This document shows, one piece after another, positions 1-10,074 of a stretch of 64,000 bases of DNA. How positions within the stretch are numbered: the stretch's first letter is position 1; the number at the start of each line of letters is the position of its first letter. A program made the translations under genes and the position numbers. Below the pieces are notes generated by a model. It ran no database searches and was not told the origin of the DNA. It saw only the letters and a list, made by a program, of their open reading frames with translations. This stretch comes from Clostridia bacterium (GTDB taxonomy: Bacteria > Bacillota > DAOUPZ01), in NCBI GenBank assembly GCA_030625885.1, contig DAOUPZ010000001.1:62001-126000 (forward strand), given 5' to 3'.

Positions 1-1
1 T

Positions 2-139
2 ACAGATAAAGAAAAATGCATGGAATGTGGTGCTTGTGCTTCTAATTGCCCGGTAGACGCCATAAAGGTTGACAGCGGCGTCGGTTGTGCGGCAGCAATG
101 ATTAATAAAATTTTGGGGAGCAAGGGAGGATGTTGTTAA
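2..139 (+). CDS. hgcB: HgcB-type 4Fe-4S ferredoxin, C-terminal part (5' truncated by window)
   Basis: Frame 2 reads TDKEKCMECGACASNCPVDAIKVDSGVGCAAAMINKILGSKGGCC*. It has the CMECGAC motif, GVGCA and a terminal Cys pair, as in HgcB. Not in the supplied ORF track. Confidence 0.8.
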   Translation, partial: TDKEKCMECGACASNCPVDAIKVDSGVGCAAAMINKILGSKGGCC

Positions 140-152
140 AAGGAATTTTTGG

Positions 153-815
153 TTATTTTAACTTGAAGGCGTTTATGATACTGGTATCTTTTCCATAGAC
201 CAGAATATTGTCGCCTTTTTCAAAAATATAATTAGTGGGCGGAAATGGGATGAAGACATTACCCTTATCGACATTAAGAACTTGTATGTTTTGTTCCTTT
301 AGATTGGATTCTTTTAGGGTTCTATTAATTAAAAAACAATTCTCTTCAAGCAATAGGTTATAGATGCCGTATCCTTTGTTGTGATTCAGCAGCGTAAAGA
401 TATTATTTTTAGAGTTTCTTTCCAGCCGGGTTTTTAAAATGAGTCTTTCGATAAAAACATCAAGGTTAAACAAAAACCGTTTGTTTTTTATGAAGAAGGC
501 AATAGCTGCAACACCACTGATAATAAAGAAGATATCAAACAAATCAAGTGAATTTTTAATGATATTTATGATAAAAGAAATAAGTGCGGCACTTCCGATA
601 TAACCCATAATCATTACGATTTGTGCTAGCTTTCGTCGTGCAGGATGTTGCGATATCAGTTCCGCTTCTTTGGTTGTGAATCCCGTGCCTGTAAGCAGTG
701 ATATGACTTGAAACCGTGCTTTATCTTCCGATAATCCTGTTGAACGGAATAAAACACAGATGATTTCGATTATAATAAAAAATATAATCAAGAAAATTCC
801 AAAACAAAGCAGCAT
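153..815 (-). CDS. Membrane protein with C-terminal TrkA-C/RCK_C-like domain
   Basis: N-terminal TM segments; C-terminal LKESNLKEQNIQVLNVDKGNVFIPFPPTNYIFEKGDNILVYG resembles RCK_C. Confidence 0.6.
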   Translation of the reverse strand: MLLCFGIFLIIFFIIIEIICVLFRSTGLSEDKARFQVISLLTGTGFTTKEAELISQHPARRKLAQIVMIMGYIGSAALISFIINIIKNSLDLFDIFFIISGVAAIAFFIKNKRFLFNLDVFIERLILKTRLERNSKNNIFTLLNHNKGYGIYNLLLEENCFLINRTLKESNLKEQNIQVLNVDKGNVFIPFPPTNYIFEKGDNILVYGKDTSIINAFKLK

Positions 816-1080
816 AACAATCCATCCTCCTCATCTTTAGAATAATGAGATATATTCTTCTGACTAATAGATTAATAGTTAGATTATACATATTTGCTAA
901 AATAATAGCAAATGGGGCGTTTCTGAACTTGCTTAAAGTATGTGATAGGGTATGGATATGTTCCATTTAATATTATGTCTGTTTGTATAGCTGTTGAAGG
1001 TAATGATATGAATGTAATTACTGGTAAAAGATTAAAGCAAAATCTTTATATGACAAATAATGAGAAATATGAATGCTAAG

Positions 1081-1125
1081 GGGTCAGGATTAACTTTTCA
1101 AAAAGTTAATCCTGATCCTTTTTAA
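1081..1125 (+). terminator. Hairpin with T-tract (possible terminator)
   Basis: ggtcaggattaacttttcaaaaagttaatcctgatccttttt inverted repeat. Confidence 0.5.
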
Positions 1126-1204
1126 CAGGAAATATGAAAAAAATGTCGAAATATAGATTGCACAATTTTTTATAAAAATTTACTAGATAAGGTAGGGAGT
1201 TATT

Positions 1205-3835
1205 ATGCAAAGAAAACATCTCATTAAAGCATTACAAGGGTTATCACTAGTATTGGTATTTATTCTCACCAGCTGTTTAAGCATGGCAGCAGCGGGTGAC
1301 CTGCAATTGCAGCAATCACCTTTGAACCCGGCTTTTGTGGACTATATGAAGGCGACGGTAGGAAAGTATCAAGCATCATCATTAACGGGTGATGAGGCGT
1401 ATCAGGATGGGTATATTCCCGCTCCGGTTGCCATAACATCACGGGCTAATGCCGGGAAGGTAAGCGCCCAATCTATTTTGCCGGAATACTATGATTTGCG
1501 TACAAAGGGGAAAGTATCTCCCGTTAGAAATCAGAAGCAAAGGGGGGCATGCTGGGCGTTCAGTGCTTATGCAGCTATTGAATCGGCATTATTGCCGGCT
1601 GAACCTTACGATTTTTCCGAATTGAATATGGCTAATAATCACGGGTTTGATGCTAAACAAGGCGGTAATGACTGGATGAGCATGGCTTATTTGGCTAGAT
1701 GGGAAGGAACTGTTTTAGAAGCGGATGATCCTTATGAGAATGGGCAAAATTTTTATTCCCCTTTCAATTTAAAGAGTCAGAAGCATGTGCAGGAGGTTTT
1801 AATTTTACCGGAAAAAGACCGGCAGGCCATCAAGGAAGCGATCATGCAGTATGGTGCTGTTGGAACAGCGATCCATGTTGATTATGATTATCTTAATGAC
1901 GATACCTATACCTATTATTATAACGGGGAAGAAATGGTCGATCATGCGATTAATATTGTAGGCTGGGATGATCACTTCCCGAAGCAGTATTTTATACAAG
2001 AACCGGAACGAGACGGGGCTTGGATTTGCCGTAACAGCTGGAGTGATGGTTGGGGAGAAGACGGTTATTTTTATATCTCGTATGAGGATACACATGTGAA
2101 CGGATATGATGACGGGTCATATGAGCCAAGCGAGGTTGTTGTCTATTCCGGGCTAGAAAACACGGATAACTATGATCATATTTACCAATATGATCCACTG
2201 GGCTGTACGAAAAGGTACGGGTTTGAAGACGAGACAGGATGGTTTGCCAATGTTTTTAGTGCAGCGCATGATAACGAAACCCTGGATGCTGTAAGCTTTT
2301 ATACGCTTGGCTATGATTCGGAATATGAAATTTATGTCAATAGTAATTTTGAAGCGGGAGAGGGATTTGCGCATCTGGAAAAAGTGGCGAGTGGAACCAT
2401 AGAGATGGCAGGGTATCATACGGTTCAATTGATGGAACCGATTTCGCTGCTTAAGAACAATGAGTTTGCTATAGTTGTGAAGCTTACAACGCCGGGAACG
2501 GAATGTCCGGTGGCATTTGAAGCACCCGTTTATGTTGCTGGAGATGTGGAGGAAACATTTTATTCCAGTGCTGCCCGGGCGAATAGCGGGGAAAGCTATA
2601 TTAGTGCTGATGGCAGCACATGGCAGGATGTGGCACAGTCGTTTCCCAATGAAAATGTCTGCTTGAAAGCATTTACCAGCAGTAGTGATATCGCACCAGA
2701 TGACAGCGAGGCAGACGGGTTCTATCAAGAGGGCAGAATCCTATACAGTCAAGGGCACTATGAAGAAGCAAGGGCTGAGTTTGACCAAGCGTTGAACCTG
2801 AATCCTGCTGAAGCCATGTATTATTTCTATAAAGGGGAATGTTTGTATCGATTGGGTGATACGGAGGCTGCGTTTGCTTGTTATGAACAGGCGATTACGG
2901 TTGATGAAGTGCATCGGGAAATGTTTTATCGTGTTGAAGGCGAACATCTTTATGAATTAGAGCGCTATGAAGAAGCTTTAGCTGCTTACAATCAAGTGCT
3001 GGGATTGAAAGGTGAAAGTGCAGCGGGTTGGCTGGGTAAAGCAAATAGTTGTTATAAGCTTGAACGCTACGAAGAAACTGTTACGGCTTATCAGAAAGCG
3101 ATTGCAACGGTACCTCCGTCGTATCAGGATTATAAACAATTAGCATATGCCTTAAAGCAGCTTGAGCGTTATGAAGAGGCGGTTGCAAACTATGACAAAT
3201 CACTGGAAATAAATTCCTGGGGCGTGAGTTGCAGCGTACCTAAAAGTGATTGCTTGTTACACCTTGGCAGATATGAAGATGCACTAGCCGCTGTGGATGA
3301 GGGGTTTGCAATCTATCAAAAATGGGTTGAAGCTAGCGCTGAAGAAACCGTTAAAGAATATGCTGCCCCTTTATATAAAAACAAAGGTCTGGCGCTTATT
3401 GAGCTGGGTCGAGAAGGTGAGGCTTTAAAAGCAGTACACGAATCGCTTGCACTTGATCCGAACGATGCAGAAACCACAGCTGCTTGTGAGATAATAAATG
3501 ATACGTTGGATACTAAATATCATTTATTATCAACTGAGGCGCCCATGGTGGTTGCACCGGATAAACAATTTATAATCCGCTTTAGTCAAAGAATTGATTT
3601 TGAAAATCTCAATGCAGACGAAATCTTTGTAGTAGACGAGGGTGGTGAATGGGTTGCTGTAAAATGTGTGTTTCATGACGGCGGAAGAGCGATTAAGGTC
3701 ATACCTGAAAGCAGTTATACTAGTGGCAAAGCATATAAATTATTTGTGAATTGCCATGTTCAATCTTTAAATGGAGTAAAATTAGAACAAGCGGTATGTC
3801 GATCATTTGTTGTAGTGGATGACCCCCTGTCTTAA
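1205..3835 (+). CDS. Secreted papain-family (C1A) cysteine protease with TPR repeats and C-terminal SbsA/Big_5-like Ig domain
   Basis: Lipobox-like LTSC after signal peptide; YYDLRTKGKVSPVRNQKQRGACWAFSA (active-site Cys), VDHAINIVGWDD (His), CRNSWSDGWGEDGYF (Asn); several TPR units from about aa 505. Confidence 0.9.
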   Translation: MQRKHLIKALQGLSLVLVFILTSCLSMAAAGDLQLQQSPLNPAFVDYMKATVGKYQASSLTGDEAYQDGYIPAPVAITSRANAGKVSAQSILPEYYDLRTKGKVSPVRNQKQRGACWAFSAYAAIESALLPAEPYDFSELNMANNHGFDAKQGGNDWMSMAYLARWEGTVLEADDPYENGQNFYSPFNLKSQKHVQEVLILPEKDRQAIKEAIMQYGAVGTAIHVDYDYLNDDTYTYYYNGEEMVDHAINIVGWDDHFPKQYFIQEPERDGAWICRNSWSDGWGEDGYFYISYEDTHVNGYDDGSYEPSEVVVYSGLENTDNYDHIYQYDPLGCTKRYGFEDETGWFANVFSAAHDNETLDAVSFYTLGYDSEYEIYVNSNFEAGEGFAHLEKVASGTIEMAGYHTVQLMEPISLLKNNEFAIVVKLTTPGTECPVAFEAPVYVAGDVEETFYSSAARANSGESYISADGSTWQDVAQSFPNENVCLKAFTSSSDIAPDDSEADGFYQEGRILYSQGHYEEARAEFDQALNLNPAEAMYYFYKGECLYRLGDTEAAFACYEQAITVDEVHREMFYRVEGEHLYELERYEEALAAYNQVLGLKGESAAGWLGKANSCYKLERYEETVTAYQKAIATVPPSYQDYKQLAYALKQLERYEEAVANYDKSLEINSWGVSCSVPKSDCLLHLGRYEDALAAVDEGFAIYQKWVEASAEETVKEYAAPLYKNKGLALIELGREGEALKAVHESLALDPNDAETTAACEIINDTLDTKYHLLSTEAPMVVAPDKQFIIRFSQRIDFENLNADEIFVVDEGGEWVAVKCVFHDGGRAIKVIPESSYTSGKAYKLFVNCHVQSLNGVKLEQAVCRSFVVVDDPLS

Positions 3836-3843
3836 ATATTGTT

Positions 3844-3885
3844 AACGCCAAAACAGAGCGTGTCTCTGTTTTGGCGTTATTATTT
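3844..3885 (+). terminator. Rho-independent terminator
   Basis: Perfect 14-bp stem aacgccaaaacaga / tctgttttggcgtt, 7-nt loop, T-rich tail. Confidence 0.85.
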
Positions 3886-3897
3886 TACACCAATTTA

Positions 3898-5505
3898 TCA
3901 TTTGTAAATTTTGGTGTGAGGAATACTAGATATATGGTTTTCTTCACGGATAAAAAAAACGACTAAATGGTCTTCATATATAAGATGCCATTTGCTTTTT
4001 GCTTTTAAATATTGAGTTAGGGAACAATCTTTTAATGTGAAAATGGAATCAATATCATATATTTTTAGGATTTCATCTGTATTTTCTTTCAAGTGATTAA
4101 CTTTAATGTAATCTTCAAATACTGAGCTGTGATTCATTTCCCCCTTATTGGCGAAAAGGTCAGCTCTCCCATCAATGAAAGGGAATATGCCTTCGTCATG
4201 CAAAGTAAAAATCAAATATCCGCCAAAATTGTAATGATTATATAGTTTTTGAGGGTTATACTTTTTTAATACTTCAATGCCTTCTACCGGGTATGTTTCA
4301 TTGCTGATCGGGTTATAGAATTCTTCTTTGCGCTGCGGATAATAAACCATAAAGAAAATGAAGCAGATTATTAAAACAACCATCTTTATCATTATTTTAC
4401 TTTTTGTTTCTTGACTTTTGCTTTCTTTAATTTTATTAATCTTATAAATGCCTAAATTTTGAATCATTCTTTTCAAATCAATGTCTTCCAAATAATAAAA
4501 GTAGATGGGTGTTGAATAGAAAATGAAGTAGGGAATCATACGGCTGTATTTTAAGGAGGAATAGAAATAAAGAATAAAAATACATAGGTGTTGAACCTTT
4601 ATTTTTTTGTTTGAAAGAAGCATGGCAAAAATAATTAGCATAAAAAATATGATGAGCATCACACCATGACCGCTATGAAAATCAACACTTGCCCATTCGC
4701 TAATATAATCCATAAAAAAAGTATTCTTCATTGTTAGAAAAGGATAGGTAAGGGCTTTATAGCCGATGGGATTAATAAAGGAAATGAGTATGGTTAATAC
4801 AAGTGTTTTAACTAATTTAATCAGTTTTTTACCTTCAAGTTTAGTTGATTTGATTTTGCCTATCTCGATATTGAAAGCATTCGTTATCATGATTAAAAAG
4901 ATCATGATAAAAGAACTAATTGCTATTCCACCATGAAAATTTACGATTAATAGAGAAATAAAGGGAATAAATATGAGGCGATCCTGTTTATTATCAACAT
5001 AGTCAATAAGGATTAAATATTGAATCGACAAAAGGAGAAAACTAATAGACTGGGGTCTTACATAAAAGAAAAAAATAGTGTAGCTTGAAAAAAGCAGAAG
5101 CCATAGAAATGATAATGAAAACCTGTATTTCATACTTTTTTTATATCTAGAAGCAAATATTAAAAAAACGGCAAACCAAAGAAGATATGTAAATATTAAT
5201 AATCCCTGAAAGTTAAAAAACTTGTAAATACTAAAATAAGTAACATCTGTCAACCATTCGTGGGCTGTCCATGAAAAATGTTTTGATATGCCATACCAGG
5301 AAAAAATATCTGTATTTGGTATTTTACCATTTTTAATAATCCATTCCCCGGTTTTAAGATGCCACCACATATCATAACTTTTGACTTTGAAAGGTTTAAC
5401 ACAGATAATCAGAAAGGTTGTAAATGCTAAAAAAAAGTTTTCAATTCGTATTTTTTTTAGATAACCTATCAAATTTTTAACCTCTTTCATAAAGTATTTT
5501 ATCAT
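3898..5505 (-). CDS. Polytopic membrane protein, GT-C glycosyltransferase-like
   Basis: Many TM helices; N-terminal DMWWHLKTGEWIIKNGKIP... pattern; adjacent to GT2. Confidence 0.5.
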   Translation of the reverse strand: MIKYFMKEVKNLIGYLKKIRIENFFLAFTTFLIICVKPFKVKSYDMWWHLKTGEWIIKNGKIPNTDIFSWYGISKHFSWTAHEWLTDVTYFSIYKFFNFQGLLIFTYLLWFAVFLIFASRYKKSMKYRFSLSFLWLLLFSSYTIFFFYVRPQSISFLLLSIQYLILIDYVDNKQDRLIFIPFISLLIVNFHGGIAISSFIMIFLIMITNAFNIEIGKIKSTKLEGKKLIKLVKTLVLTILISFINPIGYKALTYPFLTMKNTFFMDYISEWASVDFHSGHGVMLIIFFMLIIFAMLLSNKKIKVQHLCIFILYFYSSLKYSRMIPYFIFYSTPIYFYYLEDIDLKRMIQNLGIYKINKIKESKSQETKSKIMIKMVVLIICFIFFMVYYPQRKEEFYNPISNETYPVEGIEVLKKYNPQKLYNHYNFGGYLIFTLHDEGIFPFIDGRADLFANKGEMNHSSVFEDYIKVNHLKENTDEILKIYDIDSIFTLKDCSLTQYLKAKSKWHLIYEDHLVVFFIREENHISSIPHTKIYK

Positions 5506-6473
5506 TTTTGTAATGAATTGTTCTTAGTAGAGTAGATGTTTCTAATAAGATAAAGCGGTCTTTCTTTTACCTCTACGGATATTCTTGCAATATATTGCCC
5601 AACGATTCCAAGTAGAAATATTTGAAAACCATTTAAAAATAATACTAAGACAACGGTAGAAGTCCATCCATTGATTGGAATACTGGTGAACAATTTTATT
5701 AATATAAAAATAATGCCTGTTGCAAAAGACAGTAGTGATAATAATAACCCCGTAAATACAATAAATGTAAGGGGCTTTGTAGAAAACGAAGTGATACTAT
5801 CTATAGCCAGTCTAATTAATTTAAAGTAATTGTACTTTGTTTTACCTGAAAATCTTTTATCCCGATCAAAAAATATATGGGTTTGGTTGTAGCCGATCCA
5901 ATTTATCAATGCTCGGGTAATTCTATTCTTTTCTTTTAGTTTTTTAAAGTCATTGGCTACTTTTCTATCTATAAGTCTAAAATCGCCTGTGTCTTTAGGC
6001 ATTTTAGTATCTGTTAACATATTGAAAACCCGATAAAAAAGTTTTGATGTTATTTTTTTTAAGAAAGTCTCGCCCTTTCTTGATTTTCTTTTCGCATAAA
6101 TGATTTCGTAACCCTCTTCCCATTTTTTTATCATATCCATAATGAGTTCGGGTGGGTCTTGAAGGTCAGCATCAATTATAATGACGGCATCGCCATTACT
6201 GTTAATTATTCCGGCAGTGGTGGCAGCTTCGTGACCGAAATTTCTTGTGAAATTAACAACGATGATATTCTCGTCTTTATCAGCTATAGAAACTAAATTT
6301 TCATATGTATGATCAAAGCTGCCATCGTTTACAAAAATATATTCATATTGAAGATGAGAAAGTTTTTTCATAACCGTATTTAACCGATCGTAAAGCTCAG
6401 ATATATTATCCTCCTCATTGTACATTGGAACTACAATAGAGATTTTTTTAGGGTCGTTATCCTTTGAAATCAA
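5502..6473 (-). CDS. Family 2 glycosyltransferase (DPM1/GtrB-like) with C-terminal TM helices
   Basis: SIVVPMYNEEDNISELYDRL, DADLQDPPELI, C-terminal two TM segments. Confidence 0.9.
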   Translation of the reverse strand: MISKDNDPKKISIVVPMYNEEDNISELYDRLNTVMKKLSHLQYEYIFVNDGSFDHTYENLVSIADKDENIIVVNFTRNFGHEAATTAGIINSNGDAVIIIDADLQDPPELIMDMIKKWEEGYEIIYAKRKSRKGETFLKKITSKLFYRVFNMLTDTKMPKDTGDFRLIDRKVANDFKKLKEKNRITRALINWIGYNQTHIFFDRDKRFSGKTKYNYFKLIRLAIDSITSFSTKPLTFIVFTGLLLSLLSFATGIIFILIKLFTSIPINGWTSTVVLVLFLNGFQIFLLGIVGQYIARISVEVKERPLYLIRNIYSTKNNSLQK

Positions 6474-7225
6474 TTTAATCCCTCTTTTTCTGATTGTTTT
6501 TTACAGATAGCAATAAGGGAGACACCTTGTGGAAAATTGAATTTTCTTAAATAGGTTTGTTCAAAACTAAAAATCATTTTGAGGATGGAATTTACGATTT
6601 TACATGGCAGTTTTAAATCAGAATTAGCTTTAGTTTTACGGAAAATAGTATTGAATTTTCTTACGATATAAATGGGAATATACAAAAGAGAATTATAATA
6701 AGACATTTTTTCGATTTTAAGATCACTCAATATTATTTTTTTGTGTAAATTATCCCTGGTATATCTTCTAAAATGATGATGAATATGATCGTGATGACTC
6801 CAAAGATGCATATTGGCAGGTACAGTTATAATAAGTATACCTTCATTTGTTAAAAGATCTTTTATTTTACTCAATGATGTTTTATCATCTTCGATATGCT
6901 CTAAAACATCAAGCACGGTGATGATGTCGAAGGTTCCATTAGTGTAAGGAATATCATTGGGAAGAAAACCTTTTTTGATGGTGCCATTGAACTTTTGACT
7001 GCTAAATTTTATAGCTTCATCAGAACTGTCTAACCCATAAACTTTGCCTATATTTTCTAGATCGTTGAGCATTAATCCGCTTCCACAACCTATATCCAGT
7101 ATTTTTAGATTTTCTTTTTCAGGTAAATATTTTTTAATCATGGATAATATGATTTTTTTCTTAGATAAGAACCACCAGTGTTTATTACCAAGTTCATACA
7201 TCTCTTTATATAGATGATTTTGCAT
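6470..7225 (-). CDS. Class I SAM-dependent methyltransferase
   Basis: LKILDIGCGSGLMLNDLENIGKVYGLDSS, FDIITVLDVLEHIEDD; start overlaps the preceding gene's stop. Confidence 0.9.
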   Translation of the reverse strand: MQNHLYKEMYELGNKHWWFLSKKKIILSMIKKYLPEKENLKILDIGCGSGLMLNDLENIGKVYGLDSSDEAIKFSSQKFNGTIKKGFLPNDIPYTNGTFDIITVLDVLEHIEDDKTSLSKIKDLLTNEGILIITVPANMHLWSHHDHIHHHFRRYTRDNLHKKIILSDLKIEKMSYYNSLLYIPIYIVRKFNTIFRKTKANSDLKLPCKIVNSILKMIFSFEQTYLRKFNFPQGVSLIAICKKQSEKEGLN

Positions 7226-7394
7226 AACAAAGCACCTCTTTATAACTTACAATTGGTTTGATACATGGGAGATTCCTCAAAGTGAGGTCAAGTCTATGTA
7301 TCTTTTTTTTGCAGTTGGCTATCTATAAATTTTTTTATCTTATAATAGTCTATGTTTATACATGGCAAATAGTTATTAAAGCTGGCACAAACGA

Positions 7395-7436
7395 ATTCAA
7401 TTCATACAATATAATAAAACATTGTATGAATTGAAT
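7395..7436. repeat. 16-bp inverted repeat in divergent intergenic region
   Basis: ATTCAATTCATACAAT - 10 nt - ATTGTATGAATTGAAT, perfect arms. Confidence 0.7.
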
Positions 7437-7464
7437 GTTTAAGAGCATCTCAAAGGAGGTAAGT

Positions 7465-8964
7465 ATGAAAAAAAAACGATTGTTGGTGATTTCACTTTTT
7501 GTTTTCATTGTAATGCTTCCTTATATGCTGGGATATGTGAACACACCTAAAAATTCAACATTTACAGGGCTGATACTTAACACGGGCGATCCCGGCTCTT
7601 ATCTATCTAAAATGAGAAATGCAGAGCATGGTTTTCATTTTATAAATAATTTTACGATGGAGGAAACTTATGGCGGGTATCATTTTTTGTTTTATATTTT
7701 ATTAGGCAAAGTTGCTGTTTACTTAAAATTACAACCCATTTACATATTTCATATGAGTAGGATTATTATTTCAGTGTTATTTGCTGTGTATTTATATAAG
7801 CTATTGGATGAATTTAAGTTAAACGCGGCTCAAAAAAATTTAATTGCTTTTTTAATAGTCTTTCTTAGTAATTTTTCTTTTATTATAGATTATAAAGATT
7901 TAATAAAGCCTTATAATATTTATCCACCAACGTTTATAGCAGATATGTTTGTATCAACTGCTGCGCTCTATATGCCTCATATCATTTTTACAATGCTGCT
8001 CCAAGTGATATCTTTTAAGATTATGTTACATTATAAAGAAAATAGAGTTTTAAATGGTTTGAAAATTAGTTTTTTACTCCTCTTAATAGCCTTTATACAT
8101 CCATTTACAGCTTTTATGATGGGTGCAATTTATGGAATAAATATTTTACTTGTGGATATTGACTATAAAGAAATCAATTATAAAAACTTAATGTTATTAT
8201 TACTATTAGGTGTTTTCCCATTGCCGTATATGTTTTATTCCCTATATGCTTTTGCCAATTATCCTATGCTGATTAAATGGCAGGAACAAGGCGTTACGAT
8301 GTTCTGGTCACTAAGGTATTTTATAGGTATGACAGGACCATTTTTTGTGATATCAATGTTTTTACTTTCATTAAGATGGGCGTGGGCTAAAGAAAGAAGA
8401 CCATTAGCACTATGGGTTCTTTTGTCATGGATATGTGCCATATATCCTACTTATTTTCAAATACGATTTTTAGAAGGAATTATCATTCCAATTGGGATTC
8501 TTTTTGGTTGGTATTTTACTGAAAAGATGAATTTTAATCGTGTTATAAAAATTTTGCTTATTATAATACTGACGTTTAACACGTTTATCTTAGCAATTGC
8601 GCCATTGTTTTTTAAATCACCTTTGTCTTATTTGAGCCAAGAACAAGTAGAAATATATAAATGGATAGAGAAAAATGTAGAATATGATGAGATTATTTTT
8701 TCGGATTTTGTAAATGGAAATTTAATACCGGGATTTACGGGGAAAAAAGTAGCTTTAGGTCATTATTATGAAACAATTGATGTAAATAAATGGACGGATA
8801 TTTATGATCAGGCTGCAATAAAAGGGGATTTTAATCAGATAAAAGATTGTGATATTAAGTATTATTTGTTAGACAAAAAAAAATCCGTTTATCCTAAAGA
8901 TGTAAGTTTTATAAAAATAATTGAAAATAATGCCTATATTTTGTATAAGATTGAATCAAGGTGA
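7465..8964 (+). CDS. Polytopic membrane protein, GT-C-like
   Basis: Many TM helices; start moved from 7435 to 7465 because of AAAGGAGGTAAGTATG. Confidence 0.5.
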   Translation: MKKKRLLVISLFVFIVMLPYMLGYVNTPKNSTFTGLILNTGDPGSYLSKMRNAEHGFHFINNFTMEETYGGYHFLFYILLGKVAVYLKLQPIYIFHMSRIIISVLFAVYLYKLLDEFKLNAAQKNLIAFLIVFLSNFSFIIDYKDLIKPYNIYPPTFIADMFVSTAALYMPHIIFTMLLQVISFKIMLHYKENRVLNGLKISFLLLLIAFIHPFTAFMMGAIYGINILLVDIDYKEINYKNLMLLLLLGVFPLPYMFYSLYAFANYPMLIKWQEQGVTMFWSLRYFIGMTGPFFVISMFLLSLRWAWAKERRPLALWVLLSWICAIYPTYFQIRFLEGIIIPIGILFGWYFTEKMNFNRVIKILLIIILTFNTFILAIAPLFFKSPLSYLSQEQVEIYKWIEKNVEYDEIIFSDFVNGNLIPGFTGKKVALGHYYETIDVNKWTDIYDQAAIKGDFNQIKDCDIKYYLLDKKKSVYPKDVSFIKIIENNAYILYKIESR

Positions 8965-8987
8965 GTGTTACCTTGATTCTTTTTTTA
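8953..8987 (+). terminator. Rho-independent terminator
   Basis: gaatcaaggt gagtgtt accttgattc ttttttt; stem overlaps the stop codon. Confidence 0.85.
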
Positions 8988-9123
8988 TAAGGGTGAGATC
9001 TAACTTCTAAAATATAGATTAAGTAACAGTTACTGGGTCATATGAATAATATTATTATAAGAGGTAAATTTGACCATATTTCTGAATAGTAATATTAAGT
9101 AACAGCAAGAAAGGAGGGATAAT

Positions 9124-9993
9124 ATGCAATTACGAAAAGCAATTATCCCAGCTGCAGGGCTTGGAACGCGCTTTTTACCCGCAACAAAAGCTCAACCTAA
9201 AGAAATGCTTCCCATTGTAGATAAGCCAACGCTTCAATATATTATCGAAGAAGCTGTGGATTCGGGAATTGAAACGATCTTAATCATTACGGGAAGAAAT
9301 AAAAAGTCTATTGAAGATCATTTTGACAAATCAGTGGAATTAGAACTCGAACTTGAAAGAAAAGGAAAAATAGATTTATTAAGAGAAATTAGAAAAATTT
9401 CTAATATTGTAAATATTCATTATATTCGTCAAAAAGAGCCCAAAGGGTTAGGCCATGCGATCTATTGTGCCAAAAATTTTATTGGGAATGAACCTTTTGC
9501 AGTTCTACTTGGCGATAACATTGTTGATAGTAAAACCCCTTGTTTAAGGCAATTAATTGAAGCTTATAATGAATACCAAGCAACCATTTTAGGTATTCAA
9601 ACAGTAGCGAAGGAAGAGGTTAATAAATATGGGATTGTTCAAGGTGAGTATATCAAAGATAAAGTCTATAAAGTTAAAGATCTCGTTGAAAAACCTTCGT
9701 TTGAAGAGGCACCTTCAAGTATTGCGATCTTAGGAAGGTATATTATTACACCAAAAATATTTGATATATTAGAGCATACTAAACCAGGTAAAGGTGGAGA
9801 AATACAGCTTACAGATGCTTTAAAGGTAATGGCAAAAAAAGAGACAATGTATGCTTATCATTTTGAAGGTAGATTGTATGATGTAGGTGATAAATTAGGG
9901 TTTCTTCAAGCAACAGTAGATTTTGCTTTAAAGAGAGAGGAGTTAAAAGAAGGACTAATGAATTACCTGGCTGAGACAATAAAAGCATATTAA
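9124..9993 (+). CDS. galU: UTP--glucose-1-phosphate uridylyltransferase
   Basis: KAIIPAAGLGTRFLPATKAQPKEMLPIVDKPTLQYIIEEAV; RYIITPKIFDILEHTKPGKGGEIQLTDAL. Confidence 0.96.
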   Translation: MQLRKAIIPAAGLGTRFLPATKAQPKEMLPIVDKPTLQYIIEEAVDSGIETILIITGRNKKSIEDHFDKSVELELELERKGKIDLLREIRKISNIVNIHYIRQKEPKGLGHAIYCAKNFIGNEPFAVLLGDNIVDSKTPCLRQLIEAYNEYQATILGIQTVAKEEVNKYGIVQGEYIKDKVYKVKDLVEKPSFEEAPSSIAILGRYIITPKIFDILEHTKPGKGGEIQLTDALKVMAKKETMYAYHFEGRLYDVGDKLGFLQATVDFALKREELKEGLMNYLAETIKAY

Positions 9994-10040
9994 TGTATCT
10001 TTGAAGCAATTTGTTTTAAAAGAAGGTGAATTTAAGAAAG

Positions 10041-10074
10041 ACTGCTGATAAAATTATGGTCAGCAGTTTTTTTA
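10041..10074 (+). terminator. Rho-independent terminator
   Basis: actgctga...tcagcagt followed by T-run. Confidence 0.75.

Noticed and set aside
721-966. 81-aa minus-strand ORF upstream of the TrkA-C protein
   Set aside because: Overlaps the start of a better-supported CDS in another frame; no recognisable domain.
2153-2728. 191-aa antisense ORF inside the protease gene
   Set aside because: Opposite strand of a strongly supported CDS; composition consistent with a shadow ORF.
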